A program made the translations under genes and the position numbers. The notes beneath the pieces are model-generated. The model saw nothing but the letters and a program-made list of their open reading frames with translations. It was not told the DNA's origin and did not search any database. Positions 17,786 to 26,288 of a stretch of 64,000 nucleotides of DNA are shown piece by piece. Source of the stretch: JAUNSR01 sp036655755 (GTDB lineage Bacteria; Bacteroidota; Bacteroidia; Bacteroidales; JAUNSR01); NCBI GenBank assembly GCA_036655755.1, contig JAVVPN010000004.1:1-64000 (forward strand), given 5' to 3'. Every line of letters starts with the position of its first letter. The first letter of the stretch is position 1.

Positions 17786-18190
17786 TGCTAAAACCAAATT
17801 TTTCAAGTCATATAAATTGCACTGACAAAAATCACAAAAAACTTTCTTAAAAACAAGTGCTATGTTTTCTTGCAATTCTCGAAGATTGTGTAAGTGTTTG
17901 AAAATCAGCAAATGTTAAATAACGTCTTCTTTGGAATGAGTTGTTTTATTGTGGTATTTAATATATTGTAAATCAATATTTTGACGAATGGTGTTTTACA
18001 ACATTTCTGAAATATATAAAAGAATCTTTTTTTATTTATTCTCGTAGAATGGGGGTTGATTGAGCATTCCATCTTTTTAAGGAATGTTACAGGAGAAAGA
18101 CTTGATTCTAAATAATGAGGTAAGTATTATTTAAGGGCTATTTGGTTCTGTTTTATTAAGAAATAAATATTAATTCTATTCTATGTAAAA
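17786..18190. other. AT-rich intergenic region upstream of dnaA
   Basis: About 400 bases between the dnaA start and the mlaD-like terminator. It must hold the dnaA promoter and is AT-rich, but I find no credible gene, no exact DnaA box and no strong -7 match. One weak inverted repeat CATTCC/GGAATG lies around 18065-18090. Confidence 0.5.
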
Positions 18191-18232
18191 AGCAAAAATG
18201 CTCCGGCTGTATTAGTCCGGAGCATTTTTGCT
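18191..18232. terminator. terminator downstream of mlaD-like gene
   Basis: Perfect 16-bp stem (18191-18206 with 18217-18232) whose ends carry A5 and T5 runs. It lies 17 bases past the MCE gene stop on the minus strand. Confidence 0.85.
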
Positions 18233-18248
18233 TGTGTATAAATCTATT

Positions 18249-19142
18249 TTATTTCTTTCCGAAAATTGAAAAATGCACATAGCGTTTTGGATTCGCTTTC
18301 AGGTCGATCACCAGTGAATCGGCATTACGCAATGTGTTATTCAGATTTTGATATACACCATCGCTGTTTAATAATAATCCAAGTGTATTGTCTTTCGATT
18401 TCATTTTATCCGTAATCTCTTTTACGTTGGCCAGTGTTCCGTTTACCGAACTAACCAATTCTTCAAAGTTGATCTCTTTTACATTCTGGCTGATTTCATT
18501 GAAATTTGCCGACATGGTTTTCAGATTTCCTACGATTACCGGAACATCGTTCTTCATCAGTTTATTCAAGCTGCGTGAGCTTGCTTCCAGTTCTGCTGTC
18601 ATGCTGTTAACCTGTAGGAATGTTTCTTTTAATTTGGCATTTGCCACAAGATCGTTTAATCCGTTAAGTATAGAATCAATCTTAGGGAGCATAACTTCCA
18701 GCTGAGGTACCATCTTTTCTGTCACGGTACCCATTAATCCGGCATCGTTAATGCCCATCAATGTATCGCCAATAGCATGGTGGGCACCCACATACTGATT
18801 TAATTCTAATTCGATGGTAGCGGTTCCCAGAAGGTCTGCTTTGAGTATAGCCTTGCTGCCTGCCGGTACTTTCAGTTTTTTGTCCAGGCTCATCTCTACG
18901 ATTACATTTCCCGGATCGGTATAATCATATTCGATGCTGCGAATCAGTCCCACTTTAAAGCCGTCAATAAATACAGGAGACGAAACGGCCAATCCGGTAA
19001 CATTCTTATATTTCGCATAGAAATAATTTTCCGGTTTGAAGATATTGACTCCTTTAAGATAGTCGATTCCGAAGAAAAGAATCAATGCACAGATAATTGT
19101 TGTCAACCCGATTTTAAATTCCTTACTAATTAATTTTTTCAT
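18249..19142 (-). CDS. MlaD/MCE-family lipid-transport protein
   Basis: A 297-residue inner-membrane-anchored, periplasm-facing MCE protein. One N-terminal membrane segment (about 11-27, IGLTTIICALILFFGID) is followed by the MCE/MlaD domain (about 38-115; YKNVTGLAVSSPVFIDGFKVGLI, then LLGTATIEL) and a long helical C-terminal part suited to a coiled-coil or barrel. MCE proteins form hexamers that move phospholipids between membranes with an ABC transporter (MlaEF); those partners are not in this window. The gene follows the amidase gene on the same strand, but 282 bases separate them and hold the dispersed palindromic repeat. The mlaD symbol is withheld because the family has several paralogues. 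Confidence 0.85.
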   Translation of the reverse strand: MKKLISKEFKIGLTTIICALILFFGIDYLKGVNIFKPENYFYAKYKNVTGLAVSSPVFIDGFKVGLIRSIEYDYTDPGNVIVEMSLDKKLKVPAGSKAILKADLLGTATIELELNQYVGAHHAIGDTLMGINDAGLMGTVTEKMVPQLEVMLPKIDSILNGLNDLVANAKLKETFLQVNSMTAELEASSRSLNKLMKNDVPVIVGNLKTMSANFNEISQNVKEINFEELVSSVNGTLANVKEITDKMKSKDNTLGLLLNSDGVYQNLNNTLRNADSLVIDLKANPKRYVHFSIFGKK

Positions 19143-19163
19143 TTATATATAATTCTATTTTTA

Positions 19164-19250
19164 ACATCAAGGTATAAATGCGCCATTTATATACTGTATG
19201 TTGGGTATCTCAACTTTAGGTGAGTTATGGCGATTTCATTTATATAGAAC
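19164..19250 (-). repeat. dispersed palindromic repeat, copy 1
   Basis: About 87 bp shared with 35848-35931 and, in part, 58995-59055. Common core on the plus strand: ATGCGCCAT, a variable middle, then GGTATCTCAACTTTAGGTGA and GTTATGGCGATTTCAT. The outer CGCCAT and ATGGCG segments pair, and CTCA/TGAG can pair inside, so transcripts would fold. It lies just upstream of the mlaD-like gene start (19142), as the other copies lie upstream of minus-strand genes. Confidence 0.75.
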
Positions 19251-19260
19251 TTATTTTTTT

Positions 19261-19297
19261 ACATCAAGGCATAAATGCGCCGTTTATATACCTTTAT
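19261..19297 (-). repeat. truncated tandem copy of the dispersed repeat
   Basis: ACATCAAGGCATAAATGCGC followed by CGTTTATATACC repeats the first third of copy 1 (19164 onward) with few changes, directly after it. The rest of the element is missing. Confidence 0.6.
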
Positions 19298-19424
19298 AAA
19301 ACAGAGCCTACTTATTTTTTTGCAGAGCAATAAATGGTTCAGGCTATTTTTAATTTACTACAAAGTAACGATTTTTTTCTGTAAGCAGTATGCATTTGGC
19401 ATTTTAAAGTACCAATTCCTGCCA

Positions 19425-20588
19425 TCAACGGGCAATTCTTTTACCATCTTGAAAGCGTATGACAAAGGCATCTTTGAATTTTCCCCGCACTTGCCGCTGT
19501 ATGCGCGTAATTTCGTTAAAATCGGTGGTTGAGCCGTATGTAAAGCGATAGGTGCCTTTTTCAACATAATAATCAACCGGCCACAATCCTTTTAGCTGTG
19601 GAGCGCCTTTGGTCAATTTTTTATGATATGACAGAAACTGTACGCGATACTCTATTTTGCCTTTCGGATTACTTTTGGTCGATTTCGTTTCGGTAATTTT
19701 CCGATCTGTCTGCTGTTTGTTCGTATTTGTGCTCGTATTGCTCTTGGGAGTGCTCTTCGGAGTTTCTGTTTCCCTATAAGCCGGCTGAGCTACCGCGGTT
19801 ACCCCGTTGTGGCGGTCGTAAGCCTCCTTATACGAGTTGAATCCATGATAAATAGCGGCGGAAATTTTGTTTCTGCCTTCTGCTGATGCCAGGTATTTTT
19901 CCTCATTACGATTTGATAAAAAGCCTGTTTCTACTAAAACAGCAGGCATGCTTGCTGTTTTCAGTACCAGATAAGGCGCCTGCCGCACTTGGCGGTCATG
20001 TCTTTTTGCCCGTGTTCTGAATTCTGTCTGAATCAGTGACGCTAGTTGGATGCTTTGCGTCTGGTGGGTGCCCTGCAATGTTTCAAACATGATATACGAC
20101 TCTGCGCTATTCGGGTCGAATCCTTGATAACGGGTCTGATAATCATCCTCCAGTAAGATTACCGCATTTTCACGTTTTGCCACCTCGAGGTTCTCGTCTG
20201 TTTTAGCCGTACCGAGCGTAAACGTTCCGGTACCGTAAGCACTGGCCGCGTTTTTAGCAGGTACCGCGTCTGCATGAATTGAGATAAACAGATCCGCTTT
20301 ATGCTTGTTGGCGATTTCGGTACGCTGAATCAAGGGTACGAAGATGTCTGTCTTGCGGGTATATACCACTTTTACATCTTTGTGATTCGCTTCAATCAGC
20401 TGCCCTAACTTTAAAGCGACCGCCAGATTTACGGTTTTCTCTTTGGTTCCTCCGGCTCCGATACAACCCGGGTCTTTTCCGCCATGGCCCGGATCCAGTA
20501 CGATTGTAAATGTCTTGGCAGAGACTTCAGATGCCGGAAATACCAGGCAGCAATAAAGTAGTATGAATAATAAATAATGTTTACCCAT
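19425..20588 (-). CDS. N-acetylmuramoyl-L-alanine amidase (Amidase_3)
   Basis: A periplasmic zinc amidase that cuts the bond between MurNAc and the stem peptide, used in septal peptidoglycan splitting. The 387 residues begin with a signal peptide (cut near SEVSA/KTF). The Amidase_3 domain covers about 26-260 with the zinc and catalytic pattern: DPGHGGKDPG, the Glu in TKEKTVNLA, SIHAD, and VLVETGFLSN. A Thr/Ser/Lys/Asn-rich linker (about 275-315) leads to a SPOR-like C-terminal domain (VQFLSYHKKLTKGAPQLKGL), which would recruit it to denuded glycan at the septum. AmiC-type function fits, but the exact paralogue is not certain. A TAATTTTG box lies at 20693-20700. Confidence 0.9.
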   Translation of the reverse strand: MGKHYLLFILLYCCLVFPASEVSAKTFTIVLDPGHGGKDPGCIGAGGTKEKTVNLAVALKLGQLIEANHKDVKVVYTRKTDIFVPLIQRTEIANKHKADLFISIHADAVPAKNAASAYGTGTFTLGTAKTDENLEVAKRENAVILLEDDYQTRYQGFDPNSAESYIMFETLQGTHQTQSIQLASLIQTEFRTRAKRHDRQVRQAPYLVLKTASMPAVLVETGFLSNRNEEKYLASAEGRNKISAAIYHGFNSYKEAYDRHNGVTAVAQPAYRETETPKSTPKSNTSTNTNKQQTDRKITETKSTKSNPKGKIEYRVQFLSYHKKLTKGAPQLKGLWPVDYYVEKGTYRFTYGSTTDFNEITRIQRQVRGKFKDAFVIRFQDGKRIAR

Positions 20589-20692
20589 AGGTTATAATAT
20601 GATTAAATTTTCATATCGGTTTTAAAGGCTGATAATCAGCGGATGTGAGGGGGTGGTTGCGTTCTGACTTTTTGTTTTTAAATACTCTCAAG

Positions 20693-20700
20693 CAAAATTA
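20693..20700 (-). promoter_or_regulatory. -7 box for the amidase gene
   Basis: Reads TAATTTTG on the minus strand, 105 bases before the amidase start. No clear -33 element. Confidence 0.35.
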
Positions 20701-20796
20701 ATATATAATACATGAATTAAATTGTCTAAAAACTAAATTTATTAGTTTTTAAGGGCATTTCATCCCCTTAAATCCTTATTTTTGAGCCTTTCTGAT

Positions 20797-20804
20797 AATA
20801 TTTG
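20797..20804 (+). promoter_or_regulatory. possible -7 box almost touching the aroE start
   Basis: AATATTTG (20797-20804) matches TAnnTTTG except its first base, with a TTTG at 20781 in the right area for a -33 element. The box ends only five bases before the aroE ATG, so the mRNA would have almost no leader. Confidence 0.4.
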
Positions 20805-20809
20805 TAGAT

Positions 20810-21565
20810 ATGAAGACTTATGGCTTGCTGGGGCATCCGCTTACTCATTCCTTTTCAAAAGGTTATTTTACAGACAAATTTAACAACGAGCAAATTGATG
20901 CCTGTTATCTTAATTTTGATCTCCCGGATCTTTCCGGCTTCTTAGCGTTGTTTGACGAACATCCGGAGCTGGCAGGCATGAACGTGACAATTCCTTATAA
21001 GCAGCAGGTAATCCCTTTTCTGGATGCGCTCGATCCCGAAGCTGAAGCGATGGGCGCTGTAAATGTGATTCGCGTAACGTATGAAAACGGCCGCCGCAAA
21101 CTCACCGGCTATAATTCCGATTACAAAGGTTTTGCCGACTCCATAAGTCCACTGTTACCCGCCGAAGATGGATTGAAGGCATTGGTGCTCGGTACGGGTG
21201 GGGCGAGCAAGGCGGTGGTGTATGCGTTGCAAAAAGCGGGTATTCAGACAACTTATGTTTCGCGCCAACCTGTTGAATCGGGTTTTACCTACGCCGATCT
21301 TACTCCCGCATTGTTGGGCGATTATCGTATTATTGTAAACACGTCGCCGGTCGGAATGTATCCGCATGTAAACGAAAAGCCGTTACTCCCTTATGATGGA
21401 ATAACGGCCTCACATATTTGTTATGATTTGATTTATAATCCTGAAGAAACCGAATTTCTCGCAGAAGCCCGTCGGAGAGGGGCTGTTACCTGCAACGGTA
21501 GCCGGATGCTCGAAGGACAGGCTCTCGAAGCCTGGCGCATCTGGAATCTGCCGGATGGATTATAA
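20810..21565 (+). CDS. aroE: shikimate dehydrogenase
   Basis: Reduces 3-dehydroshikimate to shikimate with NADPH in the aromatic amino-acid pathway. The 251 residues show the substrate-binding serines near the start (THSFSKGYF), the catalytic Lys64 in NVTIPYK, the catalytic Asp104 in YNSDYKGF, the nucleotide-binding GTGGASKAV loop, NTSPVGMYP and the C-terminal GSRMLEGQALEAW. It is slightly shorter than the usual 270 residues, as is common in Bacteroidota. It converges with cdsA, and the two coding ends overlap by six bases (21560-21565) with no terminator between. Confidence 0.95.
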   Translation: MKTYGLLGHPLTHSFSKGYFTDKFNNEQIDACYLNFDLPDLSGFLALFDEHPELAGMNVTIPYKQQVIPFLDALDPEAEAMGAVNVIRVTYENGRRKLTGYNSDYKGFADSISPLLPAEDGLKALVLGTGGASKAVVYALQKAGIQTTYVSRQPVESGFTYADLTPALLGDYRIIVNTSPVGMYPHVNEKPLLPYDGITASHICYDLIYNPEETEFLAEARRRGAVTCNGSRMLEGQALEAWRIWNLPDGL

Positions 21566-22375
21566 CTTCAATAATTCGAGATAAATCAGGGCTGCCGGAC
21601 AAGCCAGCAACACGCTGTCGAAACGGTCGAGCATACCACCGTGTCCCGGCAGCATATTTCCTGAATCTTTTACGCCGATTGTACGTTTCATAAGTGACTC
21701 GGTCAAATCACCCCATGTAGAAAATACCGCTACGATAGCGCCGAAGCCAATCCATTCGATCGTGCTCAGATCGGCTGAGAACAATGAAAATACATATCCT
21801 CCGATCATCGCGAAGCAGATGCCTCCCCAAAATCCTTCCCATGACTTTTTCGGCGAGATGCGTTCAAACAAACGACGTTTACCGATTCGGCTTCCTACAA
21901 GGTAAGCTCCGGTATCATTCAGCCAGATCGAAACAACCAGTCCCAACAACAAAATAGGGTCGTACATTCCGTATTGGAATCCGATCAGATTTAACAGCGC
22001 GAACGGTAGTGCGATATATGCCTGTCCCATCAGGATGTAAGCCCAGTTGCGAAGCGGAGTTTCTCTTTTTCCGTACAATTCGGATATCCATACGAAAATC
22101 AGATAAGCCAGGTAGATTAATAAAGTCTGTACCGGAAACTTATTCATGGCAATTCCCGCCAACGAAAGAAACAGAATCACTCCCCCCGTTACTTGGGCCG
22201 GAATCCGGATTTTTACTCCCTGGTGGCGGTTCATGAGTTGATAAAACTCTATCAGTATCAATGCCGCAATTAAAGTGAAGAGTCCGATAAATGCATACGG
22301 ACTTAATAAGATGGCTCCTACAATAACCAGAACGAAAATCACCCCTGTAAGGGCGCGGGTTGCCAGATTGCTCAA
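21560..22375 (-). CDS. cdsA: phosphatidate cytidylyltransferase
   Basis: Makes CDP-diacylglycerol from phosphatidate and CTP, the branch point of phospholipid synthesis, in the inner membrane. The 271 residues form about seven membrane helices. The CTP_transf_1 signature is present near the C-terminus: SLMKRTIGVKDSG followed by LPGHGGMLDR. The only in-frame start that covers the first conserved residues (SNLATRALTGVIF) is a TTG at 22375; an in-frame stop lies 18 to 21 bases upstream and no ATG intervenes. It has its own -7 box (22427-22434) after the ftsH terminator, so the order rsfS-ftsH-cdsA is conserved but is probably more than one transcript. Confidence 0.93.
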   Translation of the reverse strand: MSNLATRALTGVIFVLVIVGAILLSPYAFIGLFTLIAALILIEFYQLMNRHQGVKIRIPAQVTGGVILFLSLAGIAMNKFPVQTLLIYLAYLIFVWISELYGKRETPLRNWAYILMGQAYIALPFALLNLIGFQYGMYDPILLLGLVVSIWLNDTGAYLVGSRIGKRRLFERISPKKSWEGFWGGICFAMIGGYVFSLFSADLSTIEWIGFGAIVAVFSTWGDLTESLMKRTIGVKDSGNMLPGHGGMLDRFDSVLLACPAALIYLELLKL

Positions 22376-22426
22376 AATATAAATTTTAGTAAGTTATTAA
22401 CCAAAATGTGTTGTCACATCTATAAG

Positions 22427-22434
22427 CAAAGATA
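22427..22434 (-). promoter_or_regulatory. -7 box for cdsA
   Basis: Reads TATCTTTG on the minus strand, between the ftsH terminator and the cdsA start, 51 bases upstream of the TTG. Confidence 0.5.
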
Positions 22435-22481
22435 GAAAAAACACTTTAATGACGAAATAGAAAGTAGCGCCTATATCTATC

Positions 22482-22520
22482 AAAAAAGGTCTGTACCGTT
22501 AAAGTACAGACCTTCTTTTT
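22482..22520 (-). terminator. terminator after ftsH
   Basis: Perfect 11-bp stem (22486-22496 with 22504-22514). On the minus strand the stem runs into six Ts (22487-22482). It separates ftsH from cdsA. Confidence 0.88.
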
Positions 22521-22543
22521 ATCTTGGTAAGGCTTCTTTATCC

Positions 22544-24661
22544 TTATTTCTGAGCAGGGGTTGTTTCCGTATTCACTACAACCGTTGTTTCCATTTCTGC
22601 GACTTCCGGTGCTCCTGTCGTTTCCGTTTCAGGATTAACCGTAGGTTCGGTTGTTGTTTCAGTCGGAGCAGCTTCTTTTGCCGCTGCATTCGCTGTGGTC
22701 TGAGCAAGTTTTTTCTTCTCCTCGTCCGCCAGCAATACTTCCGAACGTGAAATCCATGGACGTTTACCGAAAATCTGGATTAAGTCGTCAGTAAAGATTA
22801 CTTCTCTTTCAAACAGTAGGGTAGTCAGCTTCTGATGACCGTCTGCCTGTTTGCGTAAAATGCTTTTCGCACGTTCATATTGTTCCGCAATCACCAGTTG
22901 TACCTCTTCGTCAATAATCTGAGCTGTATTGTCGCTATACGGTTTTGTAAAACCATATTCCTGACCGCTCGAATCGTAGTAAGAAAGGTTTGGCAATTTT
23001 TCGCTCATCCCGTAATACGCGATAATCGCATACGCTTGTTTGGTTACACGCTCAAGGTCGTTGGCGGCTCCACTTGAAATATGCCCCAGGAACACCTCTT
23101 CGGCAGCACGGCCTCCCAGTGTGGTACATAATTCATCAAGCATTTGCTGTTTGGTGGTGATTTGTCGCTCTTCCGGCATATACCATGCGGCCCCCAAGGC
23201 GCGTCCGCGAGGTACGATCGTTACTTTTACCAATGGAGCGGCATGCTCAAGAAACCAACTTACAGTAGCATGTCCCGCTTCGTGAGTGGCGATCGAACGC
23301 TTTTCCTCGCTGGTCATGATCATTGTTTTCTTTTCCAATCCTCCGATGATACGGTCTACCGCATCATTGAAATCTTGCTTTTCCACCTGTTTTTTACCGT
23401 GGCGTGCCGCGATCAGCGCAGCTTCATTACAAACGTTCGCAATATCCGCCCCCGAGAATCCCGGAGTCTGACGAGCCAGCATTTCGATATCTACCGATTC
23501 GTCGATGCGAATCTTATGCAGATGCACACGGAAAATATCTTTACGTTCGTTTAAGTCGGGCAGATCCACATAGATCTGACGGTCGAAACGCCCCGCACGC
23601 AACAACGCTTTATCCAGAATATCCGCACGGTTGGTTGCGGCAAGGATAATCACACCACTGTTCGATCCGAATCCGTCCATCTCGGTAAGGAGCTGATTCA
23701 GCGTATTCTCACGCTCATCGTTCGAACCCATGTTCGGGTTTTTTCCGCGAGCGCGTCCTACCGCGTCGATCTCATCGATAAAGACGATACATGGCGCTTT
23801 TTCTTTTGCCTGACGGAACAAATCCCGTACGCGTGAAGCACCCACACCAACGAACATTTCAACGAAGTCAGAACCCGAAAGCGACATGAACGGTACGTTT
23901 GCCTCACCTGCCACTGCTTTCGCCAACAAGGTTTTACCTGTTCCCGGAGGGCCTACCAAAAGGGCTCCTTTCGGAATCTTACCTCCAAGGTCGGTGTATT
24001 TTGATGGGTTTTTAAGAAACTCTACAATCTCTTCTACCTCTTGCTTCGCTTCAGATAAACCGGCAACATCCTTGAATGTTACCATATCACCGCTGTCTTT
24101 GTCAAAAATCTGCGCTTTCGATTTGCCGACGTTAAATACATTTCCGCCGCCTCCGCCTCCCTGGCCCGACATGCGGCGCATCAGGAAGAACCAGAATCCG
24201 ATAAATAACAGAATCGGACCGAAAGTCCATATCAGATCTGAGAAATCACTGCTTTTTTCATAACGGACATCAGCCGTGAAATTATTGTCAGCACGCCATT
24301 TGTCAACCGAATCTGAAAATTTATCAGCCGACGGGATGCTTACGGTTATCATCGGGTTTTTTCCAATCTTTTCTTGCTTTGTATGAAAAACCTGCTGAGC
24401 GGCGCTATCGGTCAGATACGCCTCGATCAGGTCTTTGTTGGTTATGACAACAACTTTTTCAACGCCGCCACTCTTCGCTATTTTCTCGAACTCGGTAAAA
24501 CCAACTTCTTTACTCATAGAATTATCATTAAGCATATATAAGCCAATCAGCAAAATGCCAATGATCGAGTACATCCAATAGAGATTGAACTTAAAGAATT
24601 TTGGTTTTTTTCCGCCCGAATTGGAATTACCAGAGAGCGGGTTTTGATTTTTGTTCTCCAT
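22544..24661 (-). CDS. ftsH: ATP-dependent zinc metalloprotease FtsH
   Basis: Membrane-bound AAA+ protease that degrades misfolded and regulatory membrane proteins. The 705 residues comprise a short cytoplasmic start, membrane segment 1 (about 27-46), a periplasmic domain, membrane segment 2 (about 146-166), then the AAA domain with Walker A GPPGTGKT and Walker B CIVFIDEIDA, the second region of homology (NRADILDKALLRAGRFDRQI) and the zinc site HEAGH. The C-terminal tail after about residue 660 is low-complexity and Thr/Glu/Ala-rich. It lies 50 bases after rsfS and is probably co-transcribed from the promoter at 25093-25100. Confidence 0.97.
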   Translation of the reverse strand: MENKNQNPLSGNSNSGGKKPKFFKFNLYWMYSIIGILLIGLYMLNDNSMSKEVGFTEFEKIAKSGGVEKVVVITNKDLIEAYLTDSAAQQVFHTKQEKIGKNPMITVSIPSADKFSDSVDKWRADNNFTADVRYEKSSDFSDLIWTFGPILLFIGFWFFLMRRMSGQGGGGGGNVFNVGKSKAQIFDKDSGDMVTFKDVAGLSEAKQEVEEIVEFLKNPSKYTDLGGKIPKGALLVGPPGTGKTLLAKAVAGEANVPFMSLSGSDFVEMFVGVGASRVRDLFRQAKEKAPCIVFIDEIDAVGRARGKNPNMGSNDERENTLNQLLTEMDGFGSNSGVIILAATNRADILDKALLRAGRFDRQIYVDLPDLNERKDIFRVHLHKIRIDESVDIEMLARQTPGFSGADIANVCNEAALIAARHGKKQVEKQDFNDAVDRIIGGLEKKTMIMTSEEKRSIATHEAGHATVSWFLEHAAPLVKVTIVPRGRALGAAWYMPEERQITTKQQMLDELCTTLGGRAAEEVFLGHISSGAANDLERVTKQAYAIIAYYGMSEKLPNLSYYDSSGQEYGFTKPYSDNTAQIIDEEVQLVIAEQYERAKSILRKQADGHQKLTTLLFEREVIFTDDLIQIFGKRPWISRSEVLLADEEKKKLAQTTANAAAKEAAPTETTTEPTVNPETETTGAPEVAEMETTVVVNTETTPAQK

Positions 24662-24711
24662 AGATCATTCGTTATGTGAATTCATTTTTTTGTTAAGTTG
24701 TTTTCCGGATT

Positions 24712-25065
24712 TTAATCAAGATCCGGTATCTCTGTCAGGTGTGCGTCTGCCCAAAGTTGTTCAAGCTTATAAAACTCGCGTACTTCCGGCAAGAATACGT
24801 GTACAATCGTATCACCATAATCCACCGCAATCCACTGGGAGTTTTTAAAGCCATCATAAGCATACGGACGCATTCCTTCTTCTTCACGCACATAGTCGAT
24901 CATATTATCGGCAATGCTGTTTACCTGCGTGGTTGATGTTCCCTGACAAATAATAAAATATCGGAAGCTCGCCTCTTCAATTTCACTCATATCCACCACT
25001 ACGATGTTTTTCGCTTTTTTTTCTTGTAAACCTTCAACTATTTTCCGGATTCTATCTTCTCTCAT
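24712..25065 (-). CDS. rsfS: ribosomal silencing factor RsfS
   Basis: Binds ribosomal protein L14 on the large subunit and blocks subunit joining when nutrients are short. The 117-residue length is normal. Family features are NIVVVDMSEIEE, YFIICQGTSTTQV, the strand QWIAVDYGDTIVHVF and REFYKLEQLWADA. It is the first gene of the rsfS-ftsH unit, with a -7 box 28 bases upstream of its ATG. Confidence 0.95.
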   Translation of the reverse strand: MREDRIRKIVEGLQEKKAKNIVVVDMSEIEEASFRYFIICQGTSTTQVNSIADNMIDYVREEEGMRPYAYDGFKNSQWIAVDYGDTIVHVFLPEVREFYKLEQLWADAHLTEIPDLD

Positions 25066-25092
25066 TTATGGGATGTTAATGATATTAATTCG

Positions 25093-25100
25093 CAAATATA
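25093..25100 (-). promoter_or_regulatory. -7 box for rsfS-ftsH
   Basis: Reads TATATTTG on the minus strand, a full match to TAnnTTTG, 28 bases before the rsfS ATG. Confidence 0.5.
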
Positions 25101-25268
25101 ACGTGAAAACCGACACTCCGAACGTTAATCTTCTGAATAATTACTTTTTTATTTAAAACAGTTTATCTATTTTTTTGTTCTGCCCGTATTCATCTTTTGG
25201 CTTAACCGATTGAGGATTTGACAGAATATCTTGACGGCCGGATATTCTGTTGCGAGCGATTATTTTTT

Positions 25269-25276
25269 TATCTTTG
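25269..25276 (+). promoter_or_regulatory. -7 box for the DUF3127 gene
   Basis: TATCTTTG, 27 bases before the ATG at 25303. It rules out the longer open frame that begins at 25231. Confidence 0.5.
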
Positions 25277-25302
25277 CACGAAGATATAAATCAAACGCTA
25301 TT

Positions 25303-25680
25303 ATGGAAATTAAAGGAAGAATTATTCAGATCCTCCCCCTTGTAACAGGTGTAAGCTCTAAAGGCGAGTGGAAAAAACAAGATTATATTCTTGAAACAGA
25401 AGCTCAGTATCCTAAAAAAGTATGTTTCAACGCATGGGGCGATAAAGTCGACCAGTTTGCTATCCGCGAAGGCGAAGAGTTGATCGTAAGCATCGACATC
25501 GAAAGCCGTGAGTTTAACGGACGCTGGTATACTGATGTTCGTGCATGGAAAGTGGATCGCGCTCAGGCTGCTACTGCCGATGCGGCTCCTCAGTCATTTG
25601 CTGCTCCGTTCCCTCCGCAGGAATATTTTAATCCGCAGCAGGCTGCCGGAAATAATTCAACAGATGACCTGCCGTTCTGA
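25303..25680 (+). CDS. DUF3127 OB-fold protein with SSB-like acidic tail
   Basis: A 125-residue protein of the DUF3127 family, common in Bacteroidota. The first 85 or so residues (MEIKGRIIQILPLVTG through WYTDVRAWKVDR) have the alternating strands of an OB fold. A Gln/Ala/Pro-rich linker follows and the protein ends TDDLPF, which closely resembles the acidic DDxxF tail that single-stranded DNA-binding proteins use to recruit repair enzymes. DNA binding is therefore plausible but not proven. The start at 25303 is set by the -7 box. It is a single-gene unit with a terminator at 25711-25746. Confidence 0.8.
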   Translation: MEIKGRIIQILPLVTGVSSKGEWKKQDYILETEAQYPKKVCFNAWGDKVDQFAIREGEELIVSIDIESREFNGRWYTDVRAWKVDRAQAATADAAPQSFAAPFPPQEYFNPQQAAGNNSTDDLPF

Positions 25681-25710
25681 TAAATTCGGTTTTCTTGAAA
25701 AATATATGAG

Positions 25711-25746
25711 AAGAGATGTCGCGATTACTACGGCATCTCTTTTTTA
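25711..25746 (+). terminator. terminator after the DUF3127 gene
   Basis: Stem 25711-25721 with 25731-25741 (one G-T pair) followed by six Ts. It also lies between convergent genes. Confidence 0.82.
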
Positions 25747-25747
25747 T

Positions 25748-26146
25748 TTATGGATGCATTTGCATACCGATAATCATTCCTATAAAATATGGAATCAACC
25801 AGATGCACCAAACCAAAACGCTGAAACGGCTGAAGTGCTTTTTAGCGGCAGCCGATCCTCTGAAATAGGTCCAGTATGCCCATACTGCATGAATCAGCAT
25901 CAGGCTGATTGCAATAAATCCCGTAATAGTATGGAGTTCGTTGTGGCGGTGTGTCAATACGGCAATATGCTCCATTAAAGAGGTGCCTACCGTATCACAG
26001 ATCAATCCCAGTGTGAAAAACACCAGATGCCAGGGGCGCAATCCTTTCTGAATACGCTCGCCCCATACCCCTATTGTATAACAGATTAATGCTGACGAAA
26101 TAACAACTATCGCGGCTATTAAAAAGCGGATATCTACTGCTTCCAT
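25748..26146 (-). CDS. HsmA/TIGR03987-type membrane protein
   Basis: A 132-residue integral membrane protein with four hydrophobic helices (about 8-27, 40-60, 73-92, 106-127). The pattern RPWHLVFFTLGLICDTVGTS and the His-rich loop HRHNELHTITGFIAISLMLIH resemble the small TIGR03987/HsmA family of conserved membrane proteins with unknown biochemistry. The paired histidines inside membrane helices could bind haem or metal, but that is speculation. It has no operon partner; the next gene upstream on the same strand is more than 300 bases away. Confidence 0.65.
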   Translation of the reverse strand: MEAVDIRFLIAAIVVISSALICYTIGVWGERIQKGLRPWHLVFFTLGLICDTVGTSLMEHIAVLTHRHNELHTITGFIAISLMLIHAVWAYWTYFRGSAAAKKHFSRFSVLVWCIWLIPYFIGMIIGMQMHP

Positions 26147-26288
26147 AATTTATTTTGGTTGTTTTTCTTATATAACGAATTTTACCGCAAGTGGTTCTGT
26201 CTGCTGTTCATATTCGCTCTTCTGTTTGGTGCTCTTCTGTTTTAAAATGGGTGACTTTACTTTTTATTATTCTTCAAGTTGGATTCAA

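Noticed and set aside
17786..18248. Possible oriC next to dnaA
   Set aside because: The region is AT-rich but has no exact TTATCCACA-type box and no cluster of near matches. Without a skew calculation I do not call an origin.
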